Shown here piece by piece: positions 1 through 10,884 of a stretch of 64,000 nt of DNA. Location of the stretch: assembly GCF_030272615.1 (NCBI RefSeq), contig NC_081407.1, positions 435,214,730 to 435,278,729 on the forward strand, given 5' to 3'. Position 1 is the stretch's first letter; each line of letters opens with the position of its first letter. The DNA comes from Cryptomeria japonica (Eukaryota > Streptophyta > Pinopsida > Cupressales > Cupressaceae). The position numbers and the translations under genes are program-made. Under the pieces are notes generated by a model, which worked only from the letters and a program-made list of their open reading frames with translations, was not told the DNA's origin and ran no database searches.

Positions 1-1947
1 TGGGGAAAGAAAGATTGCATTTTAATCATGGTTGTATTAATGATTAAACATCAAAACTTTAAAAAGGAGATGATAGCTTTCCAGAAGGGTAGAGTTTTAA
101 ATAAGAATATTAAAAATTCGCATGCTTTGTGGGTGCTTATTTTCAAGTGTCTGAGTGTCATCTGGAAGCTCGCTTTGAATTTGCTGAAGCAGAGAAATTG
201 CAGAATGAATTCAAGAATGGGAGGTGACCTTAGAAGAGAGGAACCCGACAACCTTTCTAGATGGCGAGAGATGCCCAAGGTCTGGACAAAGCAGGAGAAG
301 GGTTTTATGACGTCGTTCATGGAAAAAATGGTGGATTATGACAAAAGCAGAGTTAATTGGGCGGTTACTAGAGTGACTGAAAACTGGAAAAATGGCACTT
401 TCAAAATCCATGGTGTCAAATTCAAGCTGGACGCAGACCTCATCTCTACAGTCGCAGGTATGCCCCATACTGGTCTCAATTTCTTTAGGGACCTGAAAGT
501 CTCCAATAATATTGTGAAGCTCTTTCTATGCAAAGATAAGGAGAGAGCTAAATTAGGCAAAGTGTCTGGGGGGTAATATGATGCATCTAATATTAAAAAA
601 AATTGGGGTTTTGTGCTTAATGCCATTATGGAGTACATCACTATGGAGGGCCGCTTCACTAGGGTCCATACCTATCACTTTGTGCTTCTAAACCACTTTA
701 GGCATGAGAAAAGGGTGTCTCTTTCTTATTACCTTTTCAAGTCCCTGTCGTGCTCATTAAATAAGCACAGTAAGAATCCCTCTTCTCTTGTGCTACATTA
801 TGGTCTTGTTTTTCTCATTTATGAACATTGTAAGATTTTGATGATTCAGGAAAACAAAAGGCCATTGGTGTCCCTGGGAAAAGGCAAGAGGAAAAGTGAG
901 GATTCTGGGCCCAGCAAGGATGAGCAGAAACAGAGTAAAAAGGCTGAAAAAGGCTCTGCGGAGAAAAATGTGGAGGACACGGATTTGAGCCATAAACATA
1001 AGGATGTGGAGGTTGATCCTAAGCATACAAGAAAATATGGTAGTGATATGGAGACCGATGATATTGACAGGGTGGAGAGCTGGGAAGATGAGGAAGTGGG
1101 GGAAGAGGAAGGAGGAGAAGAGGAAGATCCCGATCAGAAAAGCTCGGTCAAGGAAACATCTAGAATGGACAGTGGTAATGAGAAGGAGAATCAGGAAGAG
1201 GATGAGGGTAATAAGGAGGAAATTACCCACAGTGCGAGTCCTGGTGATCTCAACAACCAGCCCATGGAGGATTCAGATAACCAGAAAAACCACGAGGACA
1301 AGGAAATGGAAACAAAGCTGAACAAAATTAAGGAGGATACAAGCATGGAATAGGATAGAGCTGGTGATGAGATGAATACTGGTACACTTATCCTGGGTAA
1401 GATTAAGAACCAATCTGATGCTCGTCTAGGTTTTGATAGATGGGTTTATGAAAGAATTAATAAAATGGAAAAAAAGGCTAATCATCAGGAAGAGCAGGGA
1501 CAGAAAGGTGAAAGCAACCTAGAGCAATGGAAAAAGGAAATGGACGAAAAGGTGGAGAAGCTGGAAGTTCAGATAAGCAAGCTGGAGGAAGGGAAGGCAG
1601 CCATGAAGAACTTCTTGATTTTGATTCTAGAGATCCTCAACTCTGCAACCAAGAACATGGAGGAAATTGTCAAATACCTTGATAGTCCCAGCCCTACCAA
1701 GTCTATTGTGGACCTTGATGCTGAAGAGGTTGCTATTGAGGCTGGGAATGTGGATAGTGCTCCTGGAGGTGTGGCTAAAAGGACTAGGGAAAGCTTGAAA
1801 AAGGATGCCTTGGCTTCTTCAAAGGAAATCCCAATTCTCAGGGAGAATATCAAAGAAATGCAAGGGATTAGCAAGAAATTGGCTAATTCCCTTAAAAAAT
1901 ATAATGTAATTTCTCTTTTTTCTATTTTCGCTGGTTGTTGTTGGTAG
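1..1947 (+). pseudogene. Decayed transposon-type ORF (coiled-coil, acidic), open at left edge
   Basis: One reading frame runs from the left edge to the stop at 1945-1947, broken only by in-frame stops at 574-576 and 1351-1353; the three open parts (28-576, 613-1353, 1372-1947) share that frame. The N-terminal part has a segment ending in VAGMPHTG (about 400-470) and a helical block (about 610-835). A very acidic, lysine-rich middle (about 850-1340) and a charged coiled-coil C-terminus (about 1440-1900) follow. I recognise no catalytic domain. The layout (short VxGxP motif block, helical block, charged tail) resembles the large ORF of the minus-strand LTR element at 5136-8446, so I infer a transposon-derived protein, not a host gene. 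Its 5' end lies outside the window. Confidence 0.55.
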
Positions 1948-2203
1948 TGTTCGACTTTTGTGCTGGCTTTTGTCCAGTACTTTATTGATTTTTTCATTGT
2001 TTGTCTCGTTTAGTTTCTTTATGCTTTTATCTTTTATGGATCCTTTGTAAAGGATTTTAGGGTCCCTTCAAAACCTGATTTTCCCATAATCAAAAACTAT
2101 ATTATATGTAATTATTTATAAATTTATTCAACACTAAAATTCTAATATTGCGTAAAAGCAATAATTCATTATTTTAAAAATTATTAAATATAATAATACA
2201 ATG

Positions 2204-2705
2204 ATAAATAATATAATAATATCAATATATTATAATAATATAAATATAATATAATAAATATTAATTAAATAAATAATAAAAAGAGATTAACAATGAATAG
2301 TTTCAAAGTTTCTAACTTTTTCACCTTTCTTCAAAATCCAAGTTTTAAAGAAGCATATTATAAAAAATTTGGAAAGCAAATTATATCATTGGAACCATAT
2401 AAGACTGAAGAGTTTCAAAGTTATAACTTTTGCAACTTTTTCATTTTTTAAAGTTGCTATTCAAATGGATGAAATTCTTTCAAACTTTCATTTAAAGGAC
2501 AAGTTACTATATTGATCCTAGATTTGACTTCCGTTATAAAGAATCTCTTCAAAATATAATAATATCAATATATTATAATAATATAAATATAATATCATAT
2601 AATAAATATTAATTAACCAAATAATATTTAAATAATAAAAACAGATTAGAATGAATAGTTTATAACTTTTTGCATCTTTTTTCAAAATCCAAGATTCAAA
2701 AAAGC
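2204..2705 (+). repeat. Diverged direct duplication, about 150 bp per copy
   Basis: Copy 1 spans about 2204-2355 and copy 2 about 2551-2705. Both carry the same AT-rich opening, then a GATTA(AC)AATGAATAGTTT-type segment, then a TTCAAAATCCAAG segment. Small indels separate the copies. It looks like an old local duplication in the spacer. Confidence 0.7.
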
Positions 2706-2993
2706 TTCTATTACAAAACTTTTAACTTTTTAATCCAAGTTTCTATTTCTATGAAATCCTTTCAACTACCATTTAAAACACAAGTTTCTATTTTATTGTG
2801 TTACAATACTAATCCTAATTTGACTTCTACTTTAAAGGATCTCTTCAAAATAGAAACCAACATTTTGAATAGAATCTTTAATAGAAGCATATATAATTCT
2901 CCATATATTATATTTGAATTAAATAAAATTATTGAATAACTGTTAATAAAAATATAATCTTATAATAACTAAAATTATAATGCACGCAATTTC

Positions 2994-3173
2994 TTACATG
3001 TATATATATCTTGTAAATAAGACTTTAATGTCTTATCAATTGATCAATGCAATATGATCCTTACATCTATCTTGTAGGTTTTATTACATTCAATTTATTG
3101 CATGTATATCTATCTTATAAATAAGACTTCAATATCTTACCAATTGATCAATGCAATATGGTCTTTATATATA
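2994..3173 (+). repeat. Diverged direct repeat, about 74 bp, two copies
   Basis: Copies at 2994-3067 and 3100-3173 share a CATGTATAT start, an AAATAAGACTT segment and the segment CAATTGATCAATGCAATATG. They differ by scattered substitutions and are separated by about 32 bp. Confidence 0.75.
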
Positions 3174-3953
3174 TTTTAATTGTTATAAATAGTGAATCTC
3201 ATCATTTGTTCATATTTATGTATATTAAAGAATTTTTCAATTTGATATCTCTAACATTGTCTAAAATGAAATTTATTTATAAAATATAAGTATGTTAGTT
3301 TACATGCGTACATATAGATTTATGTTAATAAATACAAATATGTTTAATATCATACACATTCTTTAATATATACTATACCATTAATATATCCTTGTTTATG
3401 TATGTTTATATGCGCTAATATGTATATGTTTAACATAATTTATCTCTTCCTCTTTACTTTCTTGTTTCTTATGTTATTTCCTTTGTTTCTTTTCATTCCT
3501 TAACTTTATTTTAATTGTTTTTAATTCATGTTCTATTTCTTCTCATCTCCAACTCATTGAAGACTATTTATGCAATCTAACTCCATTTTCCCTCTTTTGA
3601 CAATAGATCATTGAATGTGATTTCTAATATCCTTTTTAATTTGAAAAAAACTAAAATTAAAATTAAAACAAAAACTCACACTTATCATATTTATAAGTAT
3701 ACATTAGATCTGTGTCAGTATGACATTACATAATAGGTGTTGACCATTAAATTCCACATCACAATTATTAATCCTTTAACAAAAATATTAGATACCATTT
3801 ATAATAATAAAGAAAAATAGTAACTACACAGACAGGCATTTTAAGGAGTTAAAGTCACATCATTCAGAAAAAGAAGAAATTATGGAATGTAAGTCACATC
3901 AACCTAAAATGTTTAAGGAGTATAGAGTAAATATTTTGCCGATAGGCAATTCC

Positions 3954-4763
3954 TGTTAGGATTCCCAAAGATACTGAGAGGAGGGGGGGGGGGGGGTGAA
4001 TCAGATGCTAAAATCTTTCACACAATAGAATCCAGACATGCTCTCTTGATAATAATATTTTCTTAACTTATAACATGAAAAGCATATTAAAACTGTGTAC
4101 CGGTAAACCAGGTAAACCAGAAATAATGCAGCAAATAAGAATAACAACCACAACATGAAAAACACACCATAACACAATGTTTTAATGAGGAAACCCGGTG
4201 TGGGAAAAACCTCGGTGGGATTTGTGACCCACAATATTCACTTACTGGCCAATAAGAGAATATTACTTCTACAATAGGGGCCCTCACATGCAAGAAGGCC
4301 AAGTGCCTAGAGCTCACTGCTCAATTACAAAAGAAGTCACACTAACTTACAAAAGTGGATTATACTAATCCAGTGTCTTGTACTACTTCAGATTATCATC
4401 TACTATGCTAGATTCAGTACCGGTTTAAGCTTTGCTACATACATAAACCCTTATCCAATAATTCGCATAATTGGTCTGCTACCTTCTATCTTTCGCATCA
4501 TACCTTAACATATAAATTGATCTACAATGATCTCATACATATATGAGTCATATTACAATCTGCCATGTTGGCTTACAAAATATTTTACAATTAATTACAA
4601 AATACATTAATACAAAATTGTTTTCAGCCAGGGTGTCGGTAATCTTCCTTTTCGATGCCAGTATCGGTGTCTGTCTACCAGTATCACATGATTGTAAGGT
4701 TGTCATCAATGACAATACCTTCAATCACCTACAATATCTCATTGGAGTGTGCATTTTCCAACA
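3954..4763 (-). repeat. 3' LTR of the 3954-10715 element
   Basis: This 810-bp LTR matches 9923-10715 along its length. It begins TGTTAGG and ends CCAACA on the plus strand. A run of 14 G at 3983-3996 is expanded compared with 7 G in the other LTR, and one extra segment (about 4013-4045) is absent there. Short reading frames inside it are chance openings. Confidence 0.93.
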
Positions 4764-4775
4764 ATCTCCCCCTTT
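4764..4775 (-). other. Polypurine tract next to the 3' LTR
   Basis: On the minus strand the sequence reads AAAGGGGGAGAT directly against the 3' LTR. That is the position and composition expected for plus-strand DNA priming. Confidence 0.8.
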
Positions 4776-5135
4776 GGCATTGATGGCAACACTCATGAGA
4801 AAAATTCAAGAATGTATCCAAAATTTGAAGTCCAAAAGTCTTGCCAAAAACTGTACCAGAAATTGTACCAGATGCATGCTCCCCCTGAGCAGATGATCTC
4901 TATTTGTGGATTTTTCTCATCTCTACTACTCCCCCTTTGACATCAATGACAAAGGTTGTCATTCGCTATCAGTGGAGTCCTGCCTAGATTCTTGTAACCG
5001 GTGAGTTACAATCTGAAAAATATCTGTCAAAATCATATTTAAACCATTAATGAATGATTTTTTGTCTTTTAGTGCCTCTTGAGGTCTCTGCACTATACCG
5101 GTGAGTATATGCATTTGATCTTCCGATGTCTTAAG

Positions 5136-8100
5136 TCAGGGAACTAGAGCCTCAAAAATTTCTTTTCTCAAAGAAATGAGGTAGTCTAGTTTGGGACTAA
5201 GTCTACATTTCAAGTCCTTTGCTTTATCCTTTATTCTTTCTTTGTCCTTCTCTAACTGCTTGATTTTCTCTTCTTGCTCTGCAATCTTCTTCTCTATCTC
5301 CAAAAATAAATCCGATGTACCTATTAGATTGTCAACAATATTGTTAATCTTATATTGTGCTTTGTTGATTTCCTTGTCTAGATCTTCTGTTAAAATATTT
5401 GTTTTACAAGAATCTCTATACAGTTTCTTGAAGTCAAGAATTATCTCTCCAAGTTTCGGTAATAATGTTTCCATTTTCTCCTTATTCTTCTTCACAATTT
5501 CCTCAAAGAATTTCTCTTTTTCTTTAATCATTCTTTCCTTGAATGTGTCCTCATTTATTTGATCAATAGTCAATATGTTGTCGATGATGAACTTAGACAA
5601 TGTGTCTAGTTGACCTAAAGAATCTTTGTTATCTACAATACACTTTGGTGCTATCAGTTTAAGAATGGGAATTGTGTCATCAATAGCCTTATAGGCTTGT
5701 GCATTGCACTCTGTGATCTTCTTTATTGAATCCAATAAGACCTCTATTACATTCGTAGGTCTAAATTCTGCCATAGAAGTACCATATGTTTGTCCAACTA
5801 TCTTCACAATAGCCATACTATTGGTTGTAGTAATCACCTTGCTTGGTTTGACCTCTGGTAGGTCAGTCCATGTTTGCATTTCTACAAACAAAGGTTTAGG
5901 CTTTTCAGTTTTGGCTAGTGACACTGTCTCTATCTGAACTTGTGTCTCAACTTGTACATGTTCTGGTTTTTCCATCTGTATCTCAAAAGCTTTCTCTGAG
6001 CTCTCAATAGCCGGTTTCTCAATCTGTGTCTCTATATGCACTTTCGGTTTCTTTGTTTGTACCTTTGTACTGTCCATTTCCAGTTCTCCTGATTATTTAT
6101 CAGTTTTTATCTACCGGTTTCTCTAATGGTTTACCAGTGGTATCCTCTATTGGTTGCTCTGTCTGACTAGGTTTTTCTGTGTTTATATTTATAGTTTCAT
6201 TTACCTCAACCTCAGCATCTGCAGCCGGTGACTCAGTAGTCACATCTATCTTCTTCTCCTCAGTGGTTCTCTGTCAACCACAACATTTACTTCTTGAGTA
6301 TCTATATTTACAGTGTACAAAACTTCAGACTCAGGATTTGTATTCTCTAATGGAGTCTCCATACTCTTAGTAGCCGGTTGACTGTCTGTAGCATCTACCG
6401 GTGGAGTATCCGAAGGAGGTGGGGTTAAGTAATCAGTTATTTTTAGGCTTGGAGGTCCACCTACCTTACCTTTCCCCTTATCCCTGTCCTTTTGATATAC
6501 TTTAATAGTCTTTGGTCTAAGTAATTATTCCTATTTTTCTTTTTCCACAAAGAATATATCCCATGCATCTGTTGTTTCCTCAGAGACTTCATTTACTCTA
6601 CCTGTCATTAGTGCTACATGTCGGTGAGCAGTGGAGAATACTGTCCGGTTTGCTTCACTAATTAGTTTATCTATTTCATCAGGCAAGTTGACTGGATGTA
6701 CTGCAAGTAATTTTTCAATTTTAATTTTCTTGTATAGCTCAATGATGGCTAACCTTCTAGCTTCTAATCTTCTATAAAGATCATTTGGTATTTCATCAAC
6801 AACTTCCATCAAAAATTTCTTATATATATCCAAGTGTAAGATTGCACTGTTCTCTATGCTTTCCTTGTCATCTGCAGATAGTGTGTTGTATATTTTGCTG
6901 ATGTTTTTCAATTTTCCATCTTCAGTTATTTCTCTCAAGAGTTTATCTAGTGGAGCAATATCTTGTTTTACCTTTATTTTCTTCTTAGGAGTCAACTTCT
7001 TTTTCACTGGAGGCCTCACTACCTATTGTTTTTGCCTTGTTTTCCTAGGTGTAGGTGAGGGTACCGGTGAGGGTTTTCTTTTCCTTTCTACCCTTTTAAA
7101 TACCGCTGACATATCACTCTTAGAGGAGGTTCCAACTGATGAAAGATGAGCTTCCGGTTGAAGTCCTTCCAACTCACTTTCCTTTATACCAGTTTGCTTC
7201 AAAACATCTTCCTTAATTGCTTTGGCCTATCGGGTTCCCTTTCTTATTGTTTCTTCGACCTTCTTAACCCTTTTTCTAGACTGAATTCCACTCTCAATTG
7301 TTTCAGCATTTCCAAAAACTTTCTCAATGGGCTCCTTTGGTGCTTCAAGGAGGGCTTTTGCATAAGTTTCAATAATATTGTCATCTATTTCATAGCCCAT
7401 TTCAGTTACCCAGATAGTTCTAGGGACAACTGCCTCCATCTAGACTTCATCCTTTTTAATAACAAAATAAATTTCTTTCTAATACTTGTCCACAATAGCT
7501 TGTGACAATCTTATTCTGGTTTTCATTCGAGCCTTTAATGTTTGAAAGTATTCATTTAAGTTTTTCTCCCGGTTTTCTCCCATGTTGTTTAGTAGATCCA
7601 ATAGTTGCTTTCCTACCGGTATATCAAAGCCAAAATCTCTTGCACCAATACCGGGTACTTGTTTAGTTATGTACAACATTAGACAAACAAGCAAATTTCC
7701 AAATCTGAATGTTCCTTTCTTATCTCCTTTAATCTTCCCCAGATTGTCTATCAATTCATCTTTGAGCCATTCACATACATCTATTCTTGCATTATCATTA
7801 ACCATGTCATAAGAACTTTTAATACATAGGCTAGAAACTGAGTTCAACCTATTTGCATGTGTAGCTTTGTAGCCTAAGATCATACTGATAAATCTCACAT
7901 TTATGTCCTTTACATCATTTACCCTTAGAGACCTTTTGTCAAATGTTGCACCGGTTAGGTTTATCACTATGTCATTTGAGACCTTCTTTGTTCTGTTAGG
8001 CTGCTACCAATGGAAGGTAACCCTGTTACTGCCTTAATGGGTTCCTTTGTTGTTTTATGAATTGTATCCAACCAGAAGAATTCACCATGAACTCTGCTTA

Positions 8101-8446
8101 GTACAATCCTTATAATATCCTTGGGAAAATCCGAGACACTAAGGATTTCAGTAAAACCTAAGGTTTCCACTATCTTATGTTCCGGCTTGATATTTCCAAA
8201 TTCATCACAAATCACAGTGCTATACATGTTTTTGATCTCATCATCACCTAATTCCTCTATATGACAATGTATATACATCCTAGGGTCTTCAGCATATACT
8301 AGTCCCTTAGGAATTTGAGAAAATGCACCTATGCTATCATCTTTCTTCGCTATTTCAGGAACCAGTTTGAAAATGGGTCTAGGGCACTTAATTACTTCAA
8401 CAATAGTAGGGCTTGCAATAAATTCAAGAGTGGATGAAGATGTCAT
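5136..8446 (-). pseudogene. Large unknown ORF of the non-autonomous LTR element
   Basis: Minus-strand reading starts at an ATG at 8446 and runs to about 5136, roughly 1,100 codons, with one frame change near 7970-8010, another in 6080-6290, and several in-frame stops. The N-terminal block (8446-7967) contains the motif VTGLPSIG. Next is a helical block (7967-7479) with FGNLLVCLMLYI. A basic, lysine-rich linker (about 7140-6960, including KKKLTPKKKIK) could be a nuclear localisation signal. Helical segments follow (7019-6531), then a Pro/Thr/Glu-rich linker and a long coiled coil (6077-5136). I recognise no enzyme. The VTGLP block resembles the VAGMP segment of the ORF at 1-1947, which suggests a wider family of transposon proteins. 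The function is unknown. Confidence 0.6.
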
Positions 8447-8883
8447 GATTATAAATACCTCAATCTGCCTTTAGGAAGAATGCTTTGATGAACTACTTCA
8501 CTTTTTTGCTAAGGATGCCTTCGCTCGGGAATTTTCGTTCTCTCAAAGATTTGAATGCTCGGTGAATGAAAAAGGAGCCAAAACACTTGCTTTATAATGT
8601 TATTTTCTCCAACTACCACATTTAATGCTCGCTGGTTAAGTCACAACTTAACTCATCTGCTGGTATAGAAGTAATTTCAACTTCTCACCATCAGCCGAGG
8701 GAATAATAGCATGTTTTTCATTTTGTTGCTAAACCCCCAAAGGATTTTCCTTCAGTTAGATGAAGAGTCTCCTGCTAGTGGAGTGATACTCTGTTCTACT
8801 GGTGGAGGGGTATTCCCTTCAACATTCTGATCTGACTTTCTGATCCATTGTTTTGAGAATTCTTTCTTTACCTCTTCAACCTT
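8447..8883 (-). other. Spacer between gag and the large ORF of the LTR element
   Basis: No sustained reading frame is present. The gag frame dissolves just downstream of the last zinc knuckle (about 8880-8740), and the large ORF starts at 8446. The stretch may hold an internal promoter or splice site for the downstream ORF, but none is clear. Confidence 0.5.
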
Positions 8884-9878
8884 TTATTTACCTTTCAAAC
8901 TAGGACTTTTGTTATCTGCTGGTGGGGACTTGCTTCTACAAAATTTTGCAATATGTCCAATTTTGTTACAAGCATAACAAGTCACATTGTTTTTCTGAAT
9001 ATCTTTCCCATATCCTATGCTAGTATGTGTTCTGCATTGATTAGATAAGTGTCCAAATCTTCCACAAACATAACGTCTTACATTCATTCTGCAATTTTCT
9101 GAGTTATGACCAACTTTGTTGCATTTAGAACATTGACCGGTGGGTGTATTAGTGTTCTAATAATTTCTAGATCTACACTGATTTTCTCTATGACCATACT
9201 TGTTACAGTTAAAACATTTCCCATTGAATTTGTAGGCATTAGGTTGTCTTACCGGTTTGTTATGATCATGATTGTTTGCGGTACCGAAGCTTTCACCAAT
9301 TTCAAAGCCAAGGCCATTTGTATCACCATTAGGTTTCTGATTCTTCAGCATGTCAACAAGTTCTTCTAAAAATTTCTTGAATGTCTCCTTGTGTTGATTT
9401 GGAGCAGTTAGTTCATTCTCCAAGATTCATTTCTGTCTTACGAGTTCAGTTCTGTCATTTTGTATGTGCATCAAATTTGTCTTCAACATATCATTTTCAT
9501 GACTGAGTCTTGTGTTTTCATTTCCAGCATCATTTAGTCTTCTTCATTCTTCTTTCTATATTCAATTTCTTTACAAAATCTCAAAGTCATATCTTGCATC
9601 TCATTCTTTGTTGTACTAATTTCTTGTCTTAGCTTGTTTACCAAATCATTAAGAGTTTCATTTTCATCTTCCTCTTTCTGCATCTTCTCACAAAGTTCTC
9701 TTCTTTTATTCCTTGCTATAGTGTAATTTTCTTGAAGTGCTTGAATGATATCCAAAGCAACCTTCAGATCATCCTCAAGTTTGATATTCTTCACCTTTTC
9801 TGCATCATAGTCTGAAAGAGTTATTTCTAATTGCTTTCTCAAGTTTTCCATCTCTACTAGTGACAAGATCTTCCTCAA
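8884..9878 (-). pseudogene. gag-like protein with coiled coil and four zinc knuckles
   Basis: The N-terminal part (9878-9534) is a charged coiled coil beginning near MRKILSLVEMENLRK. A second open part (9423-9157) continues in another frame and ends with the zinc knuckle CFNCNKYGHRENQC. After a stop come CSKCNKVGHNSENC, a third knuckle that has lost its first cysteine (RYVCGRFGHLSNQC, Arg in its place), and CYACNKIGHIAKFC. CX2CX4HX4C knuckles are the nucleic-acid-binding signature of retroelement Gag. The position just inside the primer-binding site agrees. A frame change and stops make this copy inactive. Confidence 0.8.
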
Positions 9879-9904
9879 GCTATTAGGCTTCTAAAAATAG
9901 AGGA

Positions 9905-9920
9905 CCAGGCTCTGATACCA
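9905..9920 (-). other. Primer-binding site, initiator-Met type
   Basis: Read on the minus strand, TGGTATCAGAGCC follows the end of the 5' LTR after two bases. This is the classic plant initiator-Met tRNA complement and it fixes the orientation of the element. Confidence 0.9.
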
Positions 9921-9922
9921 AT

Positions 9923-10715
9923 TGTTAGGATTCCCAAAGATACTAAGAGGGGGGGTGAATCAGTATCTGACTGGTAATAATATTTTCTTAACTTATAACA
10001 TGAAAAGCATATTAAAACTATATACCGGTAAACCAGAAATAATGCAGCAAATAAGAATAACAACCACAACATGAAAAACACACCATAACACAATGTTTTA
10101 ATGAGGAAACCCAGTGTGGGAAAAACCTCGGTGGGATTTGTGACCCACAATATTCACTTACTGGCCAATAAGAGAATATTACTTCTACAATAGGGGCCTG
10201 CACATGCAGGAAGGCCAAGTGCCTAGAGCTCACTGCTCAATTACATAAGAAGTCACACTGACTTACAAAAATGGATTATACTAATCCAGTGTCTTGTACT
10301 GCTTTAGATTAGCATCTGCTATGCCAGATTCAATACCGGTTTAAGCTCTATTACATACATAAACCCTTATCCAATAATTCGCATAATTGGTCTGCTACCT
10401 TCTATCTTTCGCATCATACCTTAACAAATAAAGTGATCTACAATGATCTCATACATATATGAGTCATATTACAATCCGCCATGTCGGCTTACAAAAGATT
10501 TTACAATTAATTATAAAATACATTAATAAAAAATTGTTGTCGGCCAGGGTGTCCGTAATCTTCCTTTTCGGTGTCGGTGTTTTGTATGTCGATGTAGAGT
10601 CTGTCGGTGCCAGTGTCAGTGTCTGTCTGTCGGTATCACATGATTGTAAGATTGCCATCAATGACAATACCTTCAATCACCTACAATATCTCATTGGAGT
10701 GTGTATTTGCCAACA
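9923..10715 (-). repeat. 5' LTR of the 3954-10715 element
   Basis: This 793-bp LTR is the partner of 3954-4763, with the same ends. Differences by eye are a few per cent plus the G-run and one indel. It is followed by ATTCC, matching the target duplication on the left side. Confidence 0.93.
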
Positions 10716-10720
10716 ATTCC

Positions 10721-10881
10721 CTGTGGGGTTGGACCCCCATCGGAATAGTCTCACGCCATGAAATCATGAATTTCCCGTTGTCGTCGAAATTTTTACCAAA
10801 AGGCTTTCTGTGACAGCTGCTACAACGCATGGTTAGGGTTTGTATTCTAGCTATGGTGGAGATTGATGTGGCTGCCTCCAT
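10721..10881 (-). other. Possible host exon remnant trapped between two LTR elements
   Basis: The 164 bp between the two LTR elements hold an open minus-strand frame starting MEAATSISTIARIQTL at 10881. Across the giant-LTR insertion (rejoining at 18339) the frame continues upstream as AVLASNTTWNENATR, preceded by a TTTCAG acceptor-like site near 18393. Across the other insertion (rejoining at 3953) it continues for about 17 codons to a stop. I recognise no family. It may be an exon, part of an older element, or a chance opening. Confidence 0.25.
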
Positions 10882-10884
10882 GCG

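Larger units (their letters stand above)
1948..3953. other. AT-rich non-coding spacer with local duplications
   Basis: No convincing gene is visible. The stretch is very AT-rich, with long runs of TAATA and ATATA, a pyrimidine-rich patch near 3440-3600, and two local duplications listed separately. The short reading frame at 2670-2939 is a chance opening in low-complexity sequence. The right end is the target site of the LTR element that begins at 3954. Confidence 0.7.
3954..10715 (-). mobile_element. Non-autonomous LTR retrotransposon with gag plus a large unknown ORF
   Basis: This is a complete element on the minus strand. Near-identical LTRs lie at 3954-4763 and 9923-10715, both bounded by TG..CA, and flanked by a perfect 5-bp target duplication ATTCC (3949-3953 and 10716-10720). 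On the minus strand, the primer-binding site TGGTATCAGAGCC follows the 5' LTR at 9923 and a purine tract AAAGGGGGAGAT precedes the 3' LTR. The interior (4764-9922) carries a zinc-knuckle gag and then a long unknown ORF. I see no protease, integrase, reverse transcriptase or RNase H, so it must use proteins from another element. The initiator-Met-type primer site is common in Ty1/copia, but without pol the superfamily cannot be fixed. In-frame stops show that this copy is decayed. Confidence 0.92.

Noticed and set aside
793-1230. Minus-strand hydrophobic reading frame
   Set aside because: Antisense shadow of the acidic plus-strand ORF.
3983-3996. G14 run as a quadruplex or regulatory site
   Set aside because: It is a length change of a G-run present (7 G) in the partner LTR; most likely slippage or sequencing noise.
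4001-4317. Minus-strand reading frames in the LTR (repeated at 9875-10233)
   Set aside because: They lie within both LTR copies, lack domains and are shared only because LTRs are duplicates.
5191-5562. Plus-strand reading frame opposite the coiled coil
   Set aside because: Low-complexity shadow of the minus-strand Lys/Glu-rich coding sequence.
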